Assembly: GCA_021234155.1 (NCBI GenBank)
Contig: JAJEKV010000001.1
Span: 31,822,177-31,886,176 of the forward strand
Direction: 5' to 3'
DNA from: Isoetes taiwanensis
Lineage: Eukaryota; Streptophyta; Lycopodiopsida; Isoetales; Isoetaceae
DNA: 64,000 nucleotides
Part shown: positions 1 to 9,456 of the stretch, piece by piece
How the letters are laid out: each line of letters starts with the position of its first letter
Numbering within the stretch: position 1 is the stretch's first letter
Program-made: the position numbers and the translations under genes
The notes under the pieces: generated by a model
What the model was told of the DNA's origin: nothing
Seen by the model: only the letters and a program-made list of their open reading frames with translations
Databases searched by the model: none

Positions 1-750
1 TCAAAAGGCTCTCAAAAAGAATCTGACCTGACAGAATTAGCTACAGTAAAGTCTTCCAATGTTAAAGCTATTAAATGTATGCCTCAGGTAGAATTGGGGC
101 AGCAGTTGGAAATGATGAAAAGGTGGAGGAAAAGAAGAGCATTAGATTCTGCCTCCATGCTTGATGAAATTGATAAGAGCTTCTTGACAAGACTTGTGCA
201 GACTAAAAATGCAAAAATATGTGAGCAGTTCAGCATTATGGCAGGTTTAAAAGCAAGCGGGAAGCCAACTGATGTGCAAATGGCTTTGGCATCCCATTTA
301 GAGGAGGAGAAATCAAGTTATATTGCTGACTTAGATGCTCTAATGATTCCCATTGATTGTTTAAAGGCTGATTTACAAGAATTAGAAGCTGCAATTGAAA
401 AAATCAGCAAGGATATGGAAGTTAATTCCAACTGTGAGAATAGAATAAAGGAGATGACTAGGCATTTGGAAAGATCAGACCCGATAGGCCTGCAGCCCGC
501 TCCCATACTCGCAGCAAGACGGAGCGCTTCATCCTCACATATAACCAATACTTGCAGCAGCTGCAATGATTGCCTTGACTCGACCATGGTAATATCTCCA
601 CTTTCTGGTCATACATATTGTCTATTTTGTCTTGTATTCTGGGTTTTAACGACGAATACATGTGTACATGATTGTTCATGGTCCGAGGACCCGCGGCACT
701 GCTTAGGAATCCCTTCTGAAGGTATATCTATTTCTATTTTCATTACATAA
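1..750 (+). CDS. Coiled-coil protein, partial (start lies outside the window)
   Basis: The frame is open from base 1 to a stop at 748-750, so the gene probably begins upstream; the first internal Met is at 79. The product is hydrophilic and rich in K, E, L and Q, with heptad-like stretches at about residues 75-135 (counted from Met 79), which suggests a coiled coil. A cysteine cluster (CSSCNDC) follows near residue 158. A possible donor (ATG|GTAATA) lies at 587/588, and the residues after it are hydrophobic and cysteine-rich, so the real exon may end there. It lies just upstream of the Ulp1-like gene on the same strand and could be its 5' part, but I found no phase-compatible junction I trust. 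No family is recognised. Confidence 0.45.
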   Translation, partial: SKGSQKESDLTELATVKSSNVKAIKCMPQVELGQQLEMMKRWRKRRALDSASMLDEIDKSFLTRLVQTKNAKICEQFSIMAGLKASGKPTDVQMALASHLEEEKSSYIADLDALMIPIDCLKADLQELEAAIEKISKDMEVNSNCENRIKEMTRHLERSDPIGLQPAPILAARRSASSSHITNTCSSCNDCLDSTMVISPLSGHTYCLFCLVFWVLTTNTCVHDCSWSEDPRHCLGIPSEGISISIFIT

Positions 751-1666
751 TTAGTTTGAGTGTACTTAGATGTAGTTAGTTTCCATCATGTACATAACTG
801 TATTAGCATTTGATTTGGCGTGGTTTTGTCTTTACTGTAGAGAGGAAATGTATTTGCTTTTGTTCTTTACATTTACATGAGCCATGAAGTGCTTTTCTGG
901 AATTCCTTTACAGGGTGTATTAATAGGGTGTATTGCATATGACTGTACTTTGCATTTACATGTGATCAGAAATGCATATGAATTTAGTATTTGACTTTCC
1001 TTTACATTCAATGCTGAATGATGTATTTAATAGGGTGTATTGATAAAATATTTTGTTCTTTACATTTTACATATGTTCTGAAATGCATTTGAATTTAGTA
1101 TTTGGTTTTCCTTTACATTCTGATAGCTATGCACACTAATCAATGATGACTTTAAGGTGTGAAACTTCGTAAAGTTGCTATATTTTACCATTTTTTAAAA
1201 TCTGGATTCGATGGTTTACTAGGATGCGTACGCTAAAGAACTTCATAAAATCGCCAAAATTTGATAATATTGCATCCCGATTATAGTAAATTCGCCAAAT
1301 TAATGGACATTTTACAGTAAAAACCTCAATTTTATGGTAAAACGCCAATTCTACTAAATTCGTTTCTATAAAAATGTTGGAAAAATAGGAAACAATCGCC
1401 ATCATTTCTATAGTTTAGAAGCAGCTAGAAGATGATAAAATCATCACTGACACTAATGTACTTCTATTTTGTCGTTACATTATCAGCAGAAAGTTTGCCT
1501 GTAGTAAAAACCTACTTGCATGCAATTAACATTTGTTCTGTTTTGATTTGCATCTGATTGTTTTTTCTTCAGATTTTGCCTCTATCTACTCTACATCTCC
1601 CCTTGATTCTGAATCAAGTGTTTACATTTCTTATTTGCTTATGATCCCAATTGTGTCAATGCAGAT
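751..1666. other. AT-rich non-coding stretch (intron or intergenic)
   Basis: No coding frame is supported here. Short direct repeats of a fragment like AGGGTGTATT and of a CTTTACATT-containing segment occur at about 900-1,130. The stretch ends in a pyrimidine-rich run and AG directly before the ATG at 1,667, so it could be either an intron or the leader of the next gene. Confidence 0.4.
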
Positions 1667-2843
1667 ATGGGTAGTATCAAGAAAGCAAGAAGTAAAACTG
1701 CAGGTAAACTAAACAATTCATGTTTCGTGCACTATGCTTAAGTTCTGAATATAGCAAAATCTTATGTTGTAGGTGAAAAGAAGGATGCTGTTGGGAAAGG
1801 GTTCCATTTACCATTCTCAGACATCCCAATTGCTGAACCTGGCACAAAAGATGCTGCTGCTATCGATGTCGGAAGTCCATCCACATCTACATCACCTTTG
1901 AGAATTGCAACAACTCATGAGCAATCAGTGCAGGATTTGGAGACCGAGGGGTACTTGGATAAAACTTCAGAAATTGTGGAAGGTAGGGTGATTGCATTTT
2001 GATTACATTAAGATTGCATCTGTTGTAGTTAGAGTTCACTAATGTTCAATATTTTGCATCAGAGGTTGTTTTCCAAAAAGAGATCCCAGCTGTTGAAGCC
2101 GAGTTGCTATTATTGCAAACAACAAGTCGAAAGCCCGTAAAGTAATTCTCTCTCTTTTCGTGGTTTTTTTTTTTTTTTTTTTGTATTTTGAAACTTACGT
2201 TGACGTGTTTACATATAAAATTACTGAAGATGTTGGTGACGACATTGAAAACAGTCCTGAAGCTGCTGTTGAAGTTCAAGTTGAGGAAAAGTCTTGTTCT
2301 TTGGCAGGTACGTGTTTCTTTTTCTGTCTTGCTTTCAAAACATTAGAATGAAGCACTTTCTTTACTTCAGAGACTTGCGACGCTTCAATGGAGCTAGATG
2401 ATGTTGAAGAAGCCTTGGAGATTGCAGCCAAGGCAACTACTAAATTTATGGTCAAAGCTGATGCCAAAACAGCTGGAAAAAAGAGAGTGCAAACCGGCGG
2501 GGACATCCATTTGCAAAAACGGTAATTGCTAGCTTACATTTACTTAGTTATACTTCAGTAGCTTATTAGATTTTACTCGTTTTGAAGGTCTAAACCACTG
2601 GAAACAGAGATTGGAAGGTATCAATTTATGCTTTATTGTTATGGATCAATTGTTAATATGACACTAACATCTTGGATCTGACAACAGAAATGATGACAAG
2701 GATAAACTTATGGAATTCACGCCGCCATTCACGCCATTCAAGAACTGTCCGCCGGTTGAAATGAAAGTGGTTGCATCTGACGTAGCAATTTTATGTGCAA
2801 CTAACTCTAAAATGAGTAGCCGCTTAATGGATCTTTATGGCAG
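1667..2843 (+). CDS. Ulp1-like (C48) cysteine protease gene, 5' exons
   Basis: Exons can be followed with GT-AG junctions and matching phases: 1,667-1,703, 1,773-1,982, 2,063-about 2,136, about 2,230-2,307, 2,371-2,521, a 30-base exon at 2,588-2,617, and 2,688-2,843. The junction between the third and fourth exons is uncertain because the best donor does not match the phase. The predicted N-terminal region is acidic, low in hydrophobic residues and probably disordered (many E, S, T, K), and ends in a segment reading MSSRLMDLYGR. That segment continues in phase into the exon at 11,369. Start at 1,667 is the first ATG of the first exon (MGSIKKARS). The gene may be a host SUMO-protease relative or a transposon-encoded Ulp1 protein; Mutator-like elements are known to carry such domains. 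No transposase was seen with it. Confidence 0.6.
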
Positions 2844-3548
2844 GTAATAACCTGGTTGTAACCGAGCTGTATTTGTTGCTATTCCTTCAGGGTAAAAATT
2901 AAGGACGATTAATCGCAAACGGGCTATTTTATTTTAAATTTTTTAATTAAGATTTGACAGATTAGTAGGATCAATTTCGCATTTTTTAGAGATACAATCG
3001 CCCATATAAAATTCTTTTTTATCATGTGAAAAGGGGAAATCGCCCAAGTCATGATTCCTTTACGGGCATTGTAAAAAGGGATTAGCCCATGTTTGATTTT
3101 TTGAACATATAAGTTAAAAGGAATAGCCCAAAATTACTTAGATTCATGGGTGATAACCTATCCCGTTATCACCATTATCCAAAATTCGATTTAGGGCATT
3201 TCAATTTAGGGTTCGAATCAGGTATTTTCGTGGCATCTGAGTTAGGTCTTCTAAAGAGGGCCGAATTTGTTGCAAGGAATCGATACCGAGTTTTAGTCTC
3301 TCCGAATGTGGGCTGATTTTGTTGCAGGAAATAGAAATCTGGAAGCAATTTTTTCGTAGCAGAAGAGCACCGAGCTTGTTGTAGCACCGTTCATGATGTT
3401 TGAATCATTTTGGAGGCTCTTTGTGGGCTTCCCTTAAAAACCCAAGCAGCAATGCTTCTATTTTTCTTGAATGTTAATATGTTAAGCCTCCAAGCTTTGA
3501 ATCCGGATTGTTGTAGGCTCTGGATGTTCTGCTCTGTAAGTTATGAAT

Positions 3549-3642
3549 AGTTTAGCTTAAAGTTCTTTAGCTGATCAAGGTGTAGCACATTTCAAAGTTT
3601 AGCTTAAAGTTCTTTAGCTGATCAAGGTGTAGCACATTTCAA
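3549..3642. repeat. 47-base exact tandem duplication
   Basis: A 47-base unit beginning AGTTTAGCTTAAAG is present twice in a row (3,549-3,595 and 3,596-3,642) without visible mismatch, inside the hAT element. It is a recent local duplication. Confidence 0.85.
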
Positions 3643-3883
3643 ATTGCTTGCAGATGCTCTGAGACTTATATTATGCAATGTGCAGGCTTGCATAGATAAA
3701 GAAAACAGAGTCATAGGAGAAGAAACTACGCAACATCAGGCTCTCTCTGCATGCAACATCTTCAAAAAAACAACCGGTTAGTAAGACCTTGTCTATTACT
3801 TATTTGATAACATAGACTCATGATTAAACTCTCGAGAGAAACTGATTCATGATGGGTACTTTGTATTGTCATCCAAGCAGTTT

Positions 3884-4382
3884 TCAGATGTTCACATACC
3901 GTGCTTGAAATGAAACATAAAACTTTATTATGCAAAGTTCGCAAGAGATCACGAACCTATTCTGCTGCCTGTGTATTTCCTGTTGATGATTGGCAAACCT
4001 TACTTTGACATCCTTATGGACAATGTATTTCTCCTCCAGTTCTGCTTGCAAAACTCCATCTTTGCCATTTGCAGCTTTCAATTCTAATTGGATTGTTTTT
4101 TTGAATGAACTCGGTCACGTTCTCCTCTGCTTTGTGCTCCATTCCAAGTACCTGCAATGACTTTGCCTTGGCATTCTCACTATCAAACATCTCAGGTTGA
4201 AGGCTGTTATCAGACCCTGATAATTCATCTTGCGTTTTGCTTAACACAGTATTACATATGTCTTTCAATTTCATCAAATCAGTGCATGCTAGTGTACTGA
4301 TTTCTGATTTAATTTGTGAAATCACGTCGCTGACCTTCCTGAAACCCTTGCAATGCACAATACGCAGACACTTGCCATTCAT
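3884..4382 (-). pseudogene. Captured coding fragment inside hAT, frameshifted
   Basis: On the minus strand a frame of about 120 codons starts at 4,382 (MNGKCLRIVHCKGF) and is rich in K, E and S. Near 4,080 the plausible sequence moves to another frame, giving ELKAANGKDGVLQAELEE, a coiled-coil-like run that continues to about 3,960. One indel therefore separates the two halves, or a short intron does. I do not recognise the protein. Being bounded by hAT ends, it is best read as a gene piece carried by the transposon. Confidence 0.4.
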
Positions 4383-4871
4383 TTTGTGTTGTAGCTATGG
4401 CAGAGCAAATTGTGTGAGATCCTTGACGCTGACACCAGGGCGCCTGCACAAACATGAATGTGAACAAAACCCATCAATGGCATGCAGAAATGATAATAAC
4501 GTGTACACTGTTTTGTACTTTGGCAGGCCACGAACACCTGTTCATCAGGACAATCTGAAAGGTTGCATGTCATACGCCAACATCTGAAACCAAAGCTTCA
4601 GCACAGTCAAGGTTCTTTTCCATGCCAGAACACACCATCAAACTTTGACTCTTGCACAGGATATAGTTAGATTGAAGGAATATTTAAAATAGACACACAC
4701 ATCAAGAAGACTGACAGAACCTGAGCAATTCCTGAATCGTTCAGGACATGCATAAAGAACTCCAGCCCAAGCAGCCATGTCTGAGCACAGTTTGAATGAG
4801 GGGATATTTATATGCAAGATTGTAATGCTAGGGCAGAATTCGGCAGTATATTTTATGGCAGAAAATGCTTG

Positions 4872-5198
4872 TTATTCCTGGACTTGGTCTGGATAGGGAG
4901 GTGGATTTCCTAAAGATAAATCCAAGAAAGTGTCTTGATTCTTATAAGCAACTACGTTTTTCTCAGATTTTAAAATACCAAGTTCCATCTCAAAGCTGGC
5001 CATGTCATTGAACTCGTCTTTTATTTGCTGAACACACTCACTTATTGCATCCATGTTGTCCTCAAGCTGCAATATGTAAGCCTTAAGAAGCTTAACTTCT
5101 TCAGCTAACCTCGGCAAAGAATGTCCATTATCACTACATGAATCTGTACTCAACATTCCATGCCTCTGCCACTGCTGAGTAACTAGGGTGGATGACAA
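4872..5198 (-). pseudogene. Captured coding fragment inside hAT, coiled-coil-like
   Basis: A minus-strand frame of 108 codons contains LAEEVKLLKAYILQLEDNMD and then DEFNDMASFEMELGILKSEK, with hydrophobic residues spaced as in a coiled coil. It may belong to the same captured gene as the fragment at 3,884-4,382, lying upstream of it on the minus strand. No conserved domain is recognised. The sequence between them (4,390-4,870) shows no convincing exon. Confidence 0.4.
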
Positions 5199-5977
5199 TT
5201 AACATTATTTAAATGGTGTGAGAAACGACAATTTGTTATTTTAAATGGTTATATCAATACATTATATTTGCCTATTGGAGTCGTAGGAAAATAGAAGAAA
5301 ATAAAATACTCCCGGGGATGTCACATAGTTTAAGGCGTATATACCATGTGAGTGAAAGGGGTGGATTTTTTTTTGCCCTAAACCGTATGTATAAATACGG
5401 ATAGGGGCTTGGCTAGGGGGTTTTCTGGGGGGAATCCAGTGTAATATGTATACGGGAAGGGGCGTTTAGAAGGTTGGACAAGGCGTATACGGAGGGTTTT
5501 TTGCTGACCCCATTAACGCACGTGGCGTATCACCCTTATAGTAGGTGCAACCCCCGGGAAAATACTATGAAAATTTAATAGCCCATCAAAATAAATATAA
5601 AATTATCATTAAAAAAAATCGCCCAAGTATTAATTAATAATAATATAATTATACCATTAAATCGCCCATGGTTAATAACTTAAAAAATAACGGGTGCTCA
5701 TAATTTTTACCCTGTATTCCTTGTCTCTAATGTTTTTTTTTTTTTTTTTTTTTTTTTTGAAGAAACGGCAGAAATTGTATTGATATATGAGGAAATTACA
5801 TAGTCATACATACAAAAAAACCATTGTAGGGATCAACCTTACAATGGAAAAATGGTGATGTCTAGAAGACCATCACTAACCTTTTAGGGAAAGGGTACCC
5901 ACTCAGAAAAAAGAAGAAAACACTTTTTAAAACAGTTCAGAGCAGAAAGGACTCAGTCTAGTATACTGGTCAACATT

Positions 5978-6330
5978 TCACAGAATATCAGGGACCCCCT
6001 CGAGATTGATTATAGCGAAGGCCTCCTCTGTGTGGACGAACATCAGATCATCCAGTTCATTCGGCCCGTAACCTGTTGAGTCCAGGAGATACATAACCCA
6101 AGCATCCCGAGCATCTTCATGAATTTTCAGCTTTGCTTGGAAATAAGGTTTAATCTCCGGGTTGAACCTCCAGAGATCTTCATCACCCAGCATCCGAGTA
6201 AAGGTAGTGCAACTAATGACCTCAGTTTTCAGCCAGAAAAGTGCATCTATAATCTCCAGAGGCGATAAAGGAACAATAGCAGGATCGACCTCACGGGCAT
6301 GTCCTCCCTCATGGTGCCTCCTCAGCAGGA
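5978..6330 (-). CDS. Unknown LKxEV / WRFN-KPYF module at the LINE 3' end
   Basis: In a frame different from the zf-RVT region, the minus strand encodes PLSPLEIIDALFWLKTEV, then TRMLGDEDLWRFNPEIKPYF, then about 50 more residues to a stop at 5,978. The first 45 residues match, with only small changes, the short plus-strand ORF at 14,710-14,896 (LSNAELESILIQLKQEV ... MLKRAEVWRFN-SLKPYF). The module is therefore shared between a LINE 3' region and the amplified block. Its function is unknown. It could be a captured host exon or a small transposon protein. Confidence 0.5.
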
Positions 6331-6935
6331 GCTCTGTCAAATAAAGAATCCACATCATTAAAGAGCAAAGTAAAAAACTGAAAGAAACCATTGAAGTTTC
6401 CCAAGGTATCCCATTGTCTGTCATAATTCAAGCCCCGTTTTGCCTTGTGAGCCATGGCAGCTTCAGCTAGGAGGACCTGAAAGGAAGCTTTGAGTTTATT
6501 AAGGCTTAGGGCCACTCCAGAGATAGCAACCTCATTCCTATGTTTCCATATGGCCCAGCAGGTAAGGATCCGGATGGTCCCTTTGAAGGGGGAATTCTGA
6601 TTCAAGTATTGTAGCAAGGATGCCTCATCACTGGGTGTATGTTGCACCAGAGGTTGGATCCACTGCCAGAAAAGGGAGAGCCAGGGGAAAAGGAAGACAT
6701 GTGAGCTAGTCTCTCTTAAGCCACAGCCCATTGGACATAAATCAGAAACTTGATTGTTGAAAGGGGCTCTGAAAGCATTTGTCTTTAAACTCTTGTTCAA
6801 CAATAACCACCTGAAAAGCCCAACTTTGCTAGCACATTGAAGTTTCCACCCTTGTCTTATGATTTTAATGGCAAGATCCTGTTGGCAGCTCCAAGCTCTG
6901 CTCACTTTTAATTGAGCCCTGTCCAAGAGCATACT
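6309..6935 (-). pseudogene. LINE ORF2 C-terminal part (zf-RVT-like region)
   Basis: The frame contains LDRAQLKVSRAWSCQQ, then FRWLLLNKSLKTNAF, and a C/H cluster (CPMGCGLRETSSHVFLF), followed by WAIWKHRNEV. This order fits the zinc-binding RVT-associated region that ends ORF2 in many plant L1 elements. It is the continuation of the reverse transcriptase ORF that stops at about 9,457; the two parts were separated by the later 2.5-kb insertion. The frame ends at 6,309. Confidence 0.75.
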
Positions 6936-7366
6936 AATATGTAGCATAATAACAGGGGGTTTCCTTTGTGTTTTTGTACGTTTTTCACAAAGGTTTTCCT
7001 AAGATTTTATGGCGTATTCGAATGGATGTACTAATGCGTACATCTAGAGTGCACCATTTCTTAGTCGTTGATTTAGCTTTTTTTTTTCAATGGTCCAACA
7101 TCCAAGGGCTCACAACAAAAGCCCTCTTTTTATTTTAGGGCCTGAACATGCAAACCTCGTGGATAGCATTTCAGGGCATTCTTGCAAAAAATTAATGTTC
7201 TTGTGATCAGAGTGGAAACAGATTTGGAGTGGCAGAGGATGATGCTACATATTCAAAGTTTCCATGGCATGGTCTGGTGGGTTTCAAGGCAACAGTGTGT
7301 TGATATTCTTATTTACATGTGAGCAAATTTTAAGTGGTGAAATTGGCCTGGAGCTTGGCAACGAGG

Positions 7367-7830
7367 TCAGCAGGAATATTGAAAGCAAGCCCCGAGCCTG
7401 TTGAATGCCGCTGGGTTTTTTAGCCTGGTGGACAAAAATGCCCTTGAAATGTTGGATTTGATGCCCCAAGCCGTGCCTAGTATGGGCCAGCAAGATCCGT
7501 TAGGGTATGGCGGATTAGGGCGGTGTTCATTCCGGAACAGAAGCAGAGAGCCTTCAGGGCATTGTGGAATGCAAACAAGGGTGGATCTGGCGGTCGTTTT
7601 GGATATGGTACACAAGAGGTGGAAGAAGGAAATGAAGGTTACGGCTATGGCTATGGAAGGCATCAACAGAACAACATATATGACCGTGTTGGGTTATGCA
7701 AAAATGGATTCGTCTCCTCTCCTCTGTGATTTTGCATTGCAGGTATTTCCAAGCAGATGACGGTTTTGGCAGATGAAACAGAGGCAGAAGGTGGAAGCAC
7801 AGGCTATGATGGTAAATAATGTCTGATCCC
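7367..7830 (+). pseudogene. Gene fragment with Gly/Tyr-rich segment
   Basis: Plus-strand frames give FIPEQKQRAFRALWNANKGG followed by GRFGYGTQEVEEGNEG and YGYGYGRHQQNN. The frame changes around 7,520, so no single ORF covers it. The sequence looks like part of a host gene carried by the surrounding insertion. The product is not recognised. Confidence 0.3.
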
Positions 7831-8436
7831 CCAATTTTTACTGTACTTGTGTTGATCTTCTGGTAAAAATCCAGTAACTTGCATCTCTAAAATGTCACAG
7901 CAGAAAACAGAGTCCGGTTCAGGTCTATAGGAGCAAAAGAAAATGGCAGGGCTTTTGTTCAAAAACTGGCACTAAATTTCTAGTTCATGGCAGTAATATT
8001 CAGAGCAGAGCATACACAGACTTGGACAATATGACAGTGTTTTGATGTTTAGAATGTTCTGTCCTTAGCTGAGTTATTTTGATATACTTTTCTGCTCAAA
8101 AGCTCACATTATTGGATCCCTTTGGCATTTAAAACACTGGCATTAATTTGCTTTAACTTCAGTAGAGGATGTTCAAGCTTCTCTAACTGTAGCATGGGCA
8201 ATGGCTTGCATGCCAATTGATGGGGTGAACAAGAAGGGGGTGAAGATTGACAACCGCTTTTTGATTAATTCTTATAGTTAATCTTCTGAGTTATCTTGCA
8301 AGAGAAGGCAGCGCTAAGTGGGTGCCTTGTACACATATCATGGTCTGTCGTGGAAATGGGAAGAACTGAACCATGCTTGGTTCCAGAGTGGCTCAAAGGA
8401 GGCGGTGCAGGGTCAACACATTTTTTTCCATCAAGG

Positions 8437-8812
8437 AAATCAGCACAGTAGATGAATTTCAAGGCCGAGAGAAAGAAGCAATTATTATTTCTATAGTTCG
8501 TTCAAATGCTCTACGAGAGGTCAGCAGCAAATATTTTCTGTATGTGAAGTTTTTCTTTCAAGTTAGCACCTGCACAAGGAACATGTCTTAACTGTTGGTA
8601 ATGAATGTTGCCATAGGTGGGGTTTCTTTGTGATCAACGCAGAATGAATGTTGCAATTACAAGGGCAAGAAGACAATGCTGCATCATTTGTGATACGAAG
8701 ACAATGCTGCATCATTTGTGATACTGCAACAGTGTCTCGTCAGGGCTTCCTTAAGCGGCTTATTGACTATTTTGAGAAGAATGGGGAATATCTGAATGCC
8801 ATGTATATATAG
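8437..8812 (+). pseudogene. IGHMBP2-like superfamily 1 helicase, C-terminal exons, broken
   Basis: Two exons with a GT-AG intron (about 8,437-8,519 and 8,617-8,812) encode STVDEFQGREKEAIIIS, then VGFLCDQRRMNVAITRARRQ and CCIICDT. These are motifs V and VI of UPF1/IGHMBP2-type helicases (Q-GRE-K/E and the VAxTRAR block). A 28-base tandem duplication at about 8,668-8,723 throws the frame out. The remaining residues GFLKRLIDYFEKNGEYLNA appear only in the shifted frame. The end of the last exon is partly duplicated again at 8,824-8,892. Only the C-terminal tip of the gene is here, so it is a captured or decayed fragment. Confidence 0.75.
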
Positions 8813-9456
8813 ATTGCTAGGAAATTGTTAAGCGGTTTATTGACTGTTTTGAGAAAAATGGGTAATACTTGAATGCTATGTATATAAGAATCCATTTGCC
8901 ATGGAAATAATTTGTTTGTCTTCATGTTATTGTGCTTTTTAGTAATTAATATTTAGGTCCATAAAGTCTACCTATGTTTGTTTTAGTTAGGGCCCAAAGG
9001 GCCCAAATTTTTTTTTTAATATAACAATCAACACACAACTACCATTTACATTATTAACACAAACCATTGCATTTAACACATTTAAATTAAAATCCCCCTT
9101 AAACCCCCTTTGGTTTGGGTGCATATTCACACGGGGGATTATGTAGGGCAGCGAGAGCCCCAAAAATATATTCATAATACATGTACAAAATTAACACCAT
9201 TAAGTACATTCTCTCAAACCTTATAGTATTTTGCAAACCTTAATATACAGTATACAAAAACTTGTATATGCATACCCCACAAATGAGGATCGCTATGTAC
9301 GGTCCAGATCTTAGAATAAAGGGCAAATATGCCCATCCGACAGCTCTCGTTGCCTGGAGTAACCCCCCGTGTAAATTTTGGAGACCTTATATGGTAGCCC
9401 ACCACACGTCCAATTTTGGGCACCAGTTGCTTGCCCAGCTGGGTTTCGGGTTAGAG

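Larger units (their letters stand above)
2888..5714. mobile_element. hAT-superfamily DNA transposon, non-autonomous, carrying gene-like pieces
   Basis: The left end reads CAGGGTAAAAATTAAGG and the right end, on the other strand, CAGGGTAAAAATTATGA, giving terminal inverted repeats identical over 14 bases. The element is flanked by the 8-base target duplication TATTCCTT at 2,880-2,887 and 5,715-5,722. The CAGGG terminus and 8-bp duplication are hallmarks of hAT elements. Subterminal copies of AATCGCCCA and close variants occur near both ends (about 2,990-3,140 and 5,580-5,670), as expected for transposase-binding sites. No hAT transposase is present. The interior carries minus-strand coding-like fragments that may be captured host exons. 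Confidence 0.88.
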
